Source: Deltaproteobacteria bacterium (lineage in GTDB: Bacteria > Desulfobacterota > Desulfuromonadia > Geobacterales > Geobacteraceae). From it: 9,576 nucleotides of DNA. The notes under the pieces were generated by a model. That model made no database searches and was not told the DNA's origin. It was given only the letters and a program-made list of their open reading frames with translations. Position numbers and translations under genes: made by a program. This document shows positions 1 through 6,562 of the stretch, in pieces. Position 1 is the stretch's first letter. Every line of letters starts with the position of its first letter. Where the stretch lies: positions 1-9,576 of the forward strand of contig JAJZQA010000069.1 in NCBI GenBank assembly GCA_021810985.1. The letters run 5' to 3'.

Positions 1-592
1 CTTTCTTCCCCTCGGCAGTGAACTTGCTCGCCAGCTTGCCGATTGTGGTAGTTTTGCCCACCCCGTTCACACCAATAACCATGATCACGAAAGGAGAATA
101 GCTGTCCGTAGCCAGGCTTGACGAGGTAGCCTCCAACCGGGCAAGCATCTCTTCCTTCAAGGCATTTTTTACTGCTTCACCATCCTGCAGCTCGTTTCTT
201 TTCAGCCGCTTTTCCAATGAGCCGACCAGTTCCACGGTTGTCGCCAGGCCGATGTCGGCCGTGACAAGGATCTCCTCCAACTCCTCCAGAGTTTCCGCAT
301 CAACCTTCTTCTTGCCCAGCAGCAATGTATCAATGCGCCCGACCAGACTTTCGTGGGTCTTACTCAACCCTTTTTTGAGTCTTTCGAAAAATCCCGGTTT
401 TGCCTGTCTATCTTGAGCATCGGCCAACTCGTCGACAAGGGCCGGAGGAGCACTGCCGGTGAGCCTTTCAAAAAACCCCGGTTTTGTCGGTTTTTCTTGA
501 GATTCGGCCACGTCTTCCACAGGGGGTTGAGAAGCAGTCCCGGTAAACTTGTCAACGAAGTTTTTGAAAAACCCCTTCTTCTCTTCCGCCAT
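1..592 (-). CDS. ftsY: Signal recognition particle receptor FtsY (N-terminal part, cut by window edge)
   Basis: FtsY is the SRP receptor GTPase that docks ribosome-SRP complexes at the inner membrane for co-translational membrane protein insertion. The first 197 residues are visible. An acidic, proline-containing A region (about 1-66) carries GFF-type amphipathic motifs at residues 7, 39 and 67. The last of these runs into the N domain (GFFERLKKGLSKTHESLVGR), the usual membrane-targeting entry of FtsY. The N domain follows (about 70-165, containing LEELEEILVTADIG), and then the G1 P-loop GVNGVGKT at residues 174-181. The remaining NG-domain motifs lie outside the window. The ATG touches the stop codon of the upstream Roadblock gene, and an AAGGAG ribosome site lies 9 nt upstream inside that gene. 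Identity is firm from the P-loop and N domain. SRP54/Ffh is excluded by the A region and the GFF motif. Confidence 0.96.
   Translation of the reverse strand, partial: MAEEKKGFFKNFVDKFTGTASQPPVEDVAESQEKPTKPGFFERLTGSAPPALVDELADAQDRQAKPGFFERLKKGLSKTHESLVGRIDTLLLGKKKVDAETLEELEEILVTADIGLATTVELVGSLEKRLKRNELQDGEAVKNALKEEMLARLEATSSSLATDSYSPFVIMVIGVNGVGKTTTIGKLASKFTAEGKK
377..544. repeat. 84-bp in-frame tandem duplication inside ftsY
   Basis: Two adjacent 84-bp units, 377-460 and 461-544, align without gaps. Both begin with gag(t/c)ctttc, share cccggttttg and ttcttgag-type stretches, and end in ccggt. They have diverged but are clearly related. On the minus strand each unit encodes 28 residues ending in a KPGFFERL motif, with G at residues 39 and 67 of FtsY. 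A third, less regular copy of the motif (KKGFFKNF, from residue 5) sits at the N-terminus, 32 residues before the second. The multiple of three keeps the frame open, so this is protein-level motif multiplication and not a mobile repeat. Confidence 0.75.
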
Positions 593-955
593 CTAACAAA
601 TCTCCTTTTCCAAAAGCTTTATGGCCCGCTGCACACTTATAAGAGCCCGCCCGACAAGCGCATTCCTCTCCAGAGTGGTCACCAGGGTGTAATCATCGCC
701 TATGGCGCCAAGAATCAGATGCTGCCGGTCTGTGGTTATCACCGTATTGCAGATGGTCTGTGACGGAACCTTCTGGCGGATTTCCCGGATACGATTGAAA
801 ATAATATTTTGATGGGCGCCGAGGATCTTGATATCGAAATCATTGGCGGCGGGAGAGTATAGTTCCACCGCCTCGCCCTCCCAATCAATCAGGATCGCCG
901 CGGTAGCACCGGCCGTTGCCTCAACCAGGTCATGAAGTATGGTTTTAAAGGGCAC
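593..955 (-). CDS. Roadblock/LC7 domain protein (MglB-like)
   Basis: This small protein of 120 residues spans a single Roadblock/LC7 fold, the usual family length. Family members dimerise and act as co-regulators or activating partners of small Ras-like GTPases such as MglA. Visible family features are the N-terminal helix, a first strand pair AAILIDWEGEAVEL (about 19-32), the long helix LGAHQNIIFNRIREI, and a strand pair around HLILGAIGDDYTLVTTLE, closing with a helix rich in basic and hydrophobic residues. There is no signal peptide or membrane segment, so it should be cytoplasmic. The start is GTG: an in-frame TAA lies 24 nt upstream, no other start codon lies between, and AAGGAG sits 5 nt before the GTG. 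Its stop TAG is followed directly by the ATG of ftsY. No MglA-type GTPase gene is visible here, so its partner is unknown. The fold assignment is fairly sure; the function is not. Confidence 0.85.
   Translation of the reverse strand: MPFKTILHDLVEATAGATAAILIDWEGEAVELYSPAANDFDIKILGAHQNIIFNRIREIRQKVPSQTICNTVITTDRQHLILGAIGDDYTLVTTLERNALVGRALISVQRAIKLLEKEIC
602..607 (-). promoter_or_regulatory. Ribosome binding site of ftsY inside the Roadblock gene
   Basis: The minus strand reads AAGGAG, placed 9 nt before the ftsY ATG. It lies within the codons for the last residues (EKEIC) of the Roadblock protein. This fixes the ftsY start and supports translational coupling of the two genes. Confidence 0.6.
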
Positions 956-960
956 ACATT

Positions 961-966
961 CTCCTT
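961..966 (-). promoter_or_regulatory. Ribosome binding site of the Roadblock gene (decides GTG start)
   Basis: The minus strand reads AAGGAG, with 5 nt to the GTG start. An ATG overlaps the GTG one frame off (959-957), but it lies only 1 nt from this site and opens a four-codon frame ending in TAA. The GTG is therefore the productive start. Confidence 0.65.
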
Positions 967-978
967 TGCATGCGAGTT

Positions 979-1022
979 AAAAATAATTCAAGGCAGCCGC
1001 ACGCCAGTGTGCAAAGCGGCTG
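979..1022 (-). terminator. Possible weak hairpin terminator or attenuator between smc and the Roadblock gene
   Basis: A perfect 7-bp inverted repeat, CAGCCGC and GCGGCTG (994-1000 and 1016-1022), has a 15-nt loop. On the minus strand it is followed by an AT-rich stretch that ends in TTTTT at 983-979, 11 nt after the stem. The long loop and displaced T-run make it weaker than a standard rho-independent terminator. It could let some transcription through to the Roadblock and ftsY genes, or be a chance structure. Confidence 0.3.
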
Positions 1023-1050
1023 GGTAGTACCGGATCTCTTAGGCCGGCGT

Positions 1051-4000
1051 TCAGTTTAGCTTTACTGACACCAGCTTCGAAACCCCCGGCTCTTCCATGG
1101 TTACCCCATAAAGACTATCAGCATTCGCCATCGACGCTTTGCTATGGGTGATGATGATAAATTGGGAAAAGGCACTCATCTCACGAACCATCTCATTGAA
1201 CCTGCCGATATTCGCTTCATCAAGGGGCGCATCGACCTCATCCAGGAGGCAAAAGGGGGCAGGCTTGATCAGAAAAATCGCAAACATCAAGGCAACTGCC
1301 GTCAACGCTTTTTCTCCACCGGACAACAGGTTTACATTTTGCAGCTTTTTCCCCGGAGGTTGAATGATGATGTCAATTCCGGTTTCCAGAAGATTCTCTT
1401 CATCCGTCAGCCGCAACTCCGCACGGCCACCACAGAAAAGCCGGGGGAAAACTTCCTGAAACTTCTCGTTTACCAGGACAAAGGTATCGAGAAACCTTTT
1501 TCGCGTCGTCCGGTTGATCTTCTGGATGGCCTGCTGCAGATCATGCAGCGATTCCTCCAGGTCCGATTTCTGCCCGGAGAGAAATTCAAACCGTTCCTCC
1601 AGCTCCCGGAATTCCTCGATAGCTGTGAGATTAACCTCGCCGATGCCTTCGATCAGCCCCACCAGTTCCGCCTGCCGGGCCCGCATCTCATTTTCGTCAA
1701 ATTCGCGCCCAGCGTAACGAGGAACCAGGTCAGTCAGCTCACAACGGTATTTTTCCGCGACTGTTTCCTCAAGATTCCGCAGCAACATCACGGTTTCCGT
1801 CAACTTGAGGCTCTTGGTTCCGATTTCCTGAGAAAGCAGCTCGCCACTGCTGCGAAGCGCCTTGAGGGAGGCCTCCCCCTCTTGGGCACGCGCGGCTTCC
1901 TGCTCATAGCGCAGCCTGATTGATTTACATGTTTCATCAGCCTGCCACTGTTTTTCCAGAAGCGCTTTCAGTTCCTCATCGCTTTTACCACGCGACTCGG
2001 CAAGCCCCTGCCGCTCCCGGACACTATGTTGCAGTTCGATTTCCAGGCGAGCATGACGCGCATGGAGGTCCTGAATGCTTTCCTCGACCCTCTTCATGGT
2101 TCGCCGGCCGGACTCTCGCTTCTCGCGAAGGGCCGCTAACCTGACCTTGCGTGCAGTGAGATCCTCACGCACCTCCATAATTTCCCGTTGCCCGTTTTCC
2201 AGACCTCCCCGCAAAACAGTCAGCTCTTCTTCGAGCGCGGCCCTTTTGGATTCGCGCAACTCACGTTCACGCTGCGAGACAGCTATTTCCGCCTCAAGGG
2301 ATTCGGATTCTTCTTGCAGCTGGCTATCTTCCAGCTCTTTCAGCGCAAGCCGCTCCTCGATTCTTTGGAGCTCTTCCCGGACACGCTGCAGATCCTTCTC
2401 GGTATTGACCAACTGGATTTCCAGCCGATGAAGTTCCTGGCGGGCCTCTTTCATAGCGCTATCGGTCAGGCGAACCTCTTCGCGCAGCCGCTCCCTTTCG
2501 GACTCCAGTTCAGCGACATGACCGGTCAGTCGTTCAACAAGGGCGGACAGCTCCTTAATCTGGCGTTTTTTGTGGATGAGCCCCTGCTGGGCAGCTTCCA
2601 TCGATCCGCCATGCAGGATCCCGCCACCATTGACCATATCGCCATCTTTGGTCACAAAAGTCAGGTGCGGGTGTGCCGTGGCCAGTTTCAGGGCGGAATC
2701 AATGGTCTCCGCAATAAAGGTAGCGGCCAGGAGGGTCTCTGCCATGCCGCGGTTTTCTTCCGATACCGTGATCCGGTCGAGAAAACGCTCCGACCCGGCA
2801 GGAGAGTCGGGAACCCTGGTAATGCCTAGCGTCCGCTGGATCAGGCTGCAACGTCCTCCGGAAGTCTCCTTGAGAAATGCAAGGGCATCCCGGGCAGCTC
2901 CTTCACCGCCGCAGATTACATACTGCAGCCGATCGGCAAGGGCAGCCTCCAGAGCCACCTCGTATTCTTCCGCAACCTCGAGAATATCCGCGACAACTCC
3001 CTGCAGACGCCCCTTGAATGGTTCGGCGAGACAGAGCGATCGTACGCCACGCCCATACCCGGCAAACTGCGCTTCCAATTCCTGCAGGGAATGGAGCCGC
3101 GAGGCATTTTTATTAAGCAGGTCTTTCTCGGCAAGAAAGGATTGTTCAACTGCTTCGAGACGCTTCCTCAGTTCATCATCTCTGACACGTAGTTCGTCCA
3201 AGTGGACGACAAGCTCCTGCTTCTGCGTGGTCAATGATCGAGACAACAGCTCCAGTTCGGAGACCCTGCCCCGGGCATCATGCTGCTTCTCCTGGAGGCC
3301 GAGACCTTCGCGACGATTCCGCTCCAGCTGTTCGCGGAGTGACTCCAGCCGCCGGGAAGCTGCCGTTGCCTGATTAGTAAACTGGGATACTTCGGATACA
3401 ATCGCAAAAAGGTCGCGGCGGCGTTCTTCAAGGCCCGCGAGAGCAACCCGTTCCTCCTCGGCCAAGCGGGCCAGAACTTCTTCGGCGGCAACCAGTTCCT
3501 CTTCTTCCCGGGAAAGGTCCGCAACAAGGGTTTTCTCCAGTTCCTCCAGCTTGCGCAACTCGTCATCCGACTCGGCGGATCGCGTCCCGATCGTCATCAG
3601 TTCCTGGGTAAAGCGAGCGATGCGCTCCTCCAGGCCGGCCTGCTCCTTGCGCTCGAAGCCGATACGGCTTTCGCAGCCGGTGATTTCTCCCTTGAGGCGA
3701 TAGCTTTCCTCTTGGGCATCGGCCAGCTTTTTTTCCTCTTCCAGAAGCAGGAGTTTTCTTTCATCCAAGGACAGGGAGGACTTTTCGATTTCCAGAGTCT
3801 TAGCGGCGAACCGCTCCTGCAGGGAGGCGATCTCCGCTTCGGTACCGGATTTATCCGCTATCCGCCGACAATACCCCGTCACGGCGAACTGCAGTTCAAT
3901 TTCTTTCAATTCCTCACGGTATTCCCTGAATTTTTCAGCTTTTTTAGCCTGACGTTGCAAGGCATTCATTTGCCGGCGGATTTCAGCGACGATATCCCCG

Positions 4001-4581
4001 ATACGCAGCAGATTCTGCCGGGTAACCTCGATTTTCTTCAAGGCAACCTGCTTGCGCGCCTTGAACTTGGTTACACCCGCGGCCTCCTCGATAATCAGCC
4101 TCCGTTCCTCCGGCTTGGAACTGAGAATCATGCCGATTCTGCCCTGCTCGATAATCGAGTAAGCCTTGGCGCCGGCCCCGGTGTCCATGAACAGCTCGGA
4201 TATATCCAGAAGCCGGCAGGGCGTTCCATTCAGCAGATACTCACTCTCGCCATCCCGGTACAGTCGCCGCGTTACCTGGATTTCACTAAAGTTAAGGTAC
4301 TTGGCCGGAACACGGCCATCCTGGGTGGAAAAGAAAATAGAAACTTCCGTCATCCCCAACGGCTTGCGGGTCTCACTGCCGCCGAAAATGGTATCTTCCA
4401 TGTTCTTGCCCCGCAGGGTTTTGGCGGACTGCTCCCCCATAACCCAGCGGATGGCATCAACAATGTTCGATTTCCCGCAACCGTTCGGTCCGACAACAGC
4501 CGTCACCCCCTGTTGGAAGCCAAGGGATACCTTGTCGGCAAACGATTTGAAACCGTGTATTTCCAGACGACTGATAATCAT
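1051..4581 (-). CDS. smc: Chromosome partition/condensation ATPase Smc
   Basis: Smc forms a long coiled-coil ATPase dimer that, with ScpA and ScpB, compacts and separates replicated chromosomes. The protein has 1176 residues, the normal bacterial length. The N-terminal head begins LEIHGFKSFADK and carries the Walker A GPNGCGKS (31-38) and the arginine finger region ending in R57. Coiled-coil arms, rich in E, L, R and K, span about 170-500 and 670-1010. The hinge lies at about 508-665 with its glycine-rich end GGGILHGGSM. The C-terminal head has GEVNLTAIEEF, the ABC signature LSGGEK (1086-1091), Walker B FCLLDEVDAP (D1114, E1115), and the switch histidine in IIITHSK. The frame is open for 40 more codons upstream (to 4701), but that stretch does not resemble Smc and the family starts just before RLEI.FKSF, so ATG at 4581 is chosen. 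No good ribosome site precedes it. ScpA and ScpB are not in the window. Confidence 0.97.
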   Translation of the reverse strand: MIISRLEIHGFKSFADKVSLGFQQGVTAVVGPNGCGKSNIVDAIRWVMGEQSAKTLRGKNMEDTIFGGSETRKPLGMTEVSIFFSTQDGRVPAKYLNFSEIQVTRRLYRDGESEYLLNGTPCRLLDISELFMDTGAGAKAYSIIEQGRIGMILSSKPEERRLIIEEAAGVTKFKARKQVALKKIEVTRQNLLRIGDIVAEIRRQMNALQRQAKKAEKFREYREELKEIELQFAVTGYCRRIADKSGTEAEIASLQERFAAKTLEIEKSSLSLDERKLLLLEEEKKLADAQEESYRLKGEITGCESRIGFERKEQAGLEERIARFTQELMTIGTRSAESDDELRKLEELEKTLVADLSREEEELVAAEEVLARLAEEERVALAGLEERRRDLFAIVSEVSQFTNQATAASRRLESLREQLERNRREGLGLQEKQHDARGRVSELELLSRSLTTQKQELVVHLDELRVRDDELRKRLEAVEQSFLAEKDLLNKNASRLHSLQELEAQFAGYGRGVRSLCLAEPFKGRLQGVVADILEVAEEYEVALEAALADRLQYVICGGEGAARDALAFLKETSGGRCSLIQRTLGITRVPDSPAGSERFLDRITVSEENRGMAETLLAATFIAETIDSALKLATAHPHLTFVTKDGDMVNGGGILHGGSMEAAQQGLIHKKRQIKELSALVERLTGHVAELESERERLREEVRLTDSAMKEARQELHRLEIQLVNTEKDLQRVREELQRIEERLALKELEDSQLQEESESLEAEIAVSQRERELRESKRAALEEELTVLRGGLENGQREIMEVREDLTARKVRLAALREKRESGRRTMKRVEESIQDLHARHARLEIELQHSVRERQGLAESRGKSDEELKALLEKQWQADETCKSIRLRYEQEAARAQEGEASLKALRSSGELLSQEIGTKSLKLTETVMLLRNLEETVAEKYRCELTDLVPRYAGREFDENEMRARQAELVGLIEGIGEVNLTAIEEFRELEERFEFLSGQKSDLEESLHDLQQAIQKINRTTRKRFLDTFVLVNEKFQEVFPRLFCGGRAELRLTDEENLLETGIDIIIQPPGKKLQNVNLLSGGEKALTAVALMFAIFLIKPAPFCLLDEVDAPLDEANIGRFNEMVREMSAFSQFIIITHSKASMANADSLYGVTMEEPGVSKLVSVKLN

Positions 4582-4746
4582 AGGCGCGGCAATAGTAACA
4601 AAGGGCGGCTTTTCTTGTAAAGGCAAAGATGAGACTGCCGGTTTAGCGAAACCCCACCATTTTAAGCGAAAAATCCGGACAGTCCTCCACCAGGCAGGCA
4701 ATACCGGACCGCGGAAGATTGGGAAAAGATACGACCGTGCTGTCGC
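4582..4746 (-). other. Leader region between the radical SAM gene and smc
   Basis: This is a 165-bp gap without a convincing gene. The minus strand contains TAAAAT (4659-4664), five of six matches to a -10 box, preceded by TT-rich sequence but no recognisable -35. No stable hairpin with a T-run is evident. The region may hold the smc promoter, or it may simply be a spacer in a longer transcript. Confidence 0.3.
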
Positions 4747-6426
4747 TCAACCGGATTGCTGGCGCAAAGCCCGTTCATATTCCTTGACGAGCCGGGTACG
4801 CTCACCGCCATCGATCGTATTCCAGGGAAGAGGTTCCTCCAGCGGAATCGTGCGGGTGACGAGTCTTTCCGGATCAAGCCGCAGCTCTTTGGCGGCCTTT
4901 TTCCAGCTGCCGTCCCGGTGCGCCTTTACCAGAAAGGCGGCCAGGCGCCGGTCTCCCCGGGACAGGAGCGCCTGGAGAAACGCTTCCCGCAAACTTTCCA
5001 GCTGGATCTTGACATTGGAAAGACTCCCGACGGCACGCCGCAAGTAGTGGTACTTTTTCTCCAGGGAGGCAAGAGCCTCCATTCCGCACCACTGGAGAGG
5101 CGTAAAAGGCTTGGGCACGAACGGATTGACGGACAGCAGGACGGAACCGAGACGCCGGTTTTTCTTCGCGGCGGTTATTACCCGCTCACGGATCTTTTCA
5201 ATCAGAGCCACCATCTCCGCCAGGTCCTGCTCCGTTTCGCTGGGCAGCCCGATGATGAAATACAGCTTCAAGTTGAGGATATCCCGCCCTATCAGGGTAT
5301 CGCAGGCCCCGAGAATCTGCTCTTCCGTGAGATCTTTCCGGATCAGATCCCGCAGCCGCTGGGAGCCGCCCTCCGGCGCAAGGGCAACGGTCTTGTGACC
5401 GCTGGCCTGGAGAATGTCGAGCAGATTTTCATCTAGAGCATCGATACGCAGTGACGAAACGGAGACTTTCCCGCCTTTTTCCGAAATAAAACGGCACAGT
5501 TCGCCGAGGTCCCGGTAATCGGATACCGCTGCCCCGACTAGACCGATCCGATCTTTCAATTCCAAACCTTTTTCAGCCTCTTGCTTGAGCAGTTCCAGCG
5601 AACGTTGCCGAAAAGGATGATAAATAAAGCCTGCGGCACAGAAGCGGCAGCCACGGGGGCAGCCTCGAGACACCTCGATGAGGTACATGTCGGAAAATTC
5701 GGTACCGGGAGCAAACAGGGATGAGGCAACCACCGAGGAGACGAGATCGGTATCCCAGGCGCGTTTCACCCGGGCTGGGGCATCGCCAAGACTCTTTATG
5801 TGCGTTATGCCACCACTGTCATACACAACCTGGTACCGCGAAGGAATATAGATCCCCGGCAACCGCAGCGCCTTGTCAAGCAAATCCGCCCGGGCAGTAC
5901 CCCCCTGAGCCCGCAGAAAGTCCAGTAACCGCGGCAGGATCGCCTCGCCCTCCCCCACGCAGACCAGGTCCAGCAGCTCGGCAACCGGTTCCGGGTTCAA
6001 AAAAAGCGCCGCGCCGCCGGCCATGACCAGAGGATGCGACGCGTCTCGCTCCGAAGCAAAGGGCGGGATTCCGGCCAGTTCGAAGATGGCCGGAATATTC
6101 AGGTAGTCGTTCTCAAAGGATACGGAAAAGGCCAGGACATCGAAATCGCTTAAGGGGCGCTGTGATTCGAGGGAAAGAAGACGCGACCCCGATTTCCGGT
6201 ACTCTTTCAATTCGACGGCAGACGGAAGAAAGGCCCTTTCGCAGACGACATCCGGCAAAGAGTTACAGAACGCATAGACCGATTGAAAGCCAAGATTGCT
6301 CATGGCGGTTGCATAATAATTCGGATAAACAAGGCAGATCGTCAGCTTGCCGCCCCAATTTTTTATGGCGGCGCCGGTCTCAGCGGCCAGCAACTGCCGG
6401 TAATTCTCTTTAATTTTCCAGGACAT
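4747..6426 (-). CDS. Radical SAM protein with B12-binding-like N-terminal domain (TIGR03960-like)
   Basis: This 559-residue protein belongs to the radical SAM enzymes, which use a [4Fe-4S] cluster to cleave S-adenosylmethionine and start radical chemistry. An N-terminal Rossmann-like region (about 25-165) has LVYPNYYATAMSNLGFQ, ENDYLNIPAIFELAGIP and GGAALFLNPEP, as in the uncharacterised TIGR03960-type family. It lacks the DxHxxG motif of true cobalamin-binding domains. The cluster motif RGCPRGCRFC supplies C256, C260 and C263 in CxxxCxxC spacing. Further core features are SSLRIDAL, the stretch APEGGSQRLRD and LYFIIGLPSET. The C-terminal tail with SRGDRR and LPWNTIDGG is also typical of the family. 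In some bacteria such proteins are fused or linked to a TIGR03936 domain; that part is absent here. Substrate and reaction are unknown. The ATG at 6426 is the first possible start, since no start codon lies in frame for about 70 nt upstream; no clear ribosome site is seen. Confidence 0.88.
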   Translation of the reverse strand: MSWKIKENYRQLLAAETGAAIKNWGGKLTICLVYPNYYATAMSNLGFQSVYAFCNSLPDVVCERAFLPSAVELKEYRKSGSRLLSLESQRPLSDFDVLAFSVSFENDYLNIPAIFELAGIPPFASERDASHPLVMAGGAALFLNPEPVAELLDLVCVGEGEAILPRLLDFLRAQGGTARADLLDKALRLPGIYIPSRYQVVYDSGGITHIKSLGDAPARVKRAWDTDLVSSVVASSLFAPGTEFSDMYLIEVSRGCPRGCRFCAAGFIYHPFRQRSLELLKQEAEKGLELKDRIGLVGAAVSDYRDLGELCRFISEKGGKVSVSSLRIDALDENLLDILQASGHKTVALAPEGGSQRLRDLIRKDLTEEQILGACDTLIGRDILNLKLYFIIGLPSETEQDLAEMVALIEKIRERVITAAKKNRRLGSVLLSVNPFVPKPFTPLQWCGMEALASLEKKYHYLRRAVGSLSNVKIQLESLREAFLQALLSRGDRRLAAFLVKAHRDGSWKKAAKELRLDPERLVTRTIPLEEPLPWNTIDGGERTRLVKEYERALRQQSG

Positions 6427-6562
6427 GGAAAAAAGGTACCATGGATAAAAAGTGTTTGAAAGGGAAAAAACTCGTACAGGAAATTGCTTGACCAGGCGGG
6501 AGGGCCAAAGGGAATCCGGAGTGGAGCGGGCATACGCGAATTGCCGGTTGAGGAGTTGCGGT
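6427..6562 (-). other. Gap between the hybrid kinase and radical SAM genes with T-tracts
   Basis: This 136-bp gap has no gene. Next to the radical SAM start it carries three T-tracts on the minus strand: TTTTTTCC at 6427-6434, a T5 run near 6447-6451, and TTTTTT near 6465-6470. They are about 18 bp apart. No inverted repeat precedes them, so they do not form an intrinsic terminator. No strong promoter boxes are visible. Confidence 0.35.

Noticed and set aside
353..763. Plus-strand frame of 136 codons and a minus-strand frame at 364-555 with repeated residues
   Set aside because: Both are other-frame readings of ftsY and the Roadblock gene; the apparent repeats come from the 84-bp duplication in ftsY.
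1030..1047. CCGG repeats after the smc stop as a hairpin
   Set aside because: The four-base arms are self-complementary tetranucleotides with a 10-nt loop, expected by chance.
1144..1923. Plus-strand open frame of 259 codons opposite smc
   Set aside because: It is antisense to the conserved C-terminal head and arm of Smc, has no recognisable family features, and reflects the codon bias of the smc strand.
2570..3373. Plus-strand serine/arginine-rich frame of 267 codons
   Set aside because: The low-complexity S/R composition is the typical mirror of a coiled-coil gene rich in E, L and R codons.
3712..4620. Plus-strand open frame of 302 codons opposite the Smc N-terminal region
   Set aside because: It lies opposite the Walker A region of Smc; the long frame is expected from the base composition of the real gene, and the product looks like no known protein.
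6427..6470. T-tracts before the radical SAM gene as a terminator or phased bent DNA
   Set aside because: No hairpin precedes them, and their spacing of about 18 bp does not match the helical repeat needed for phased bending.
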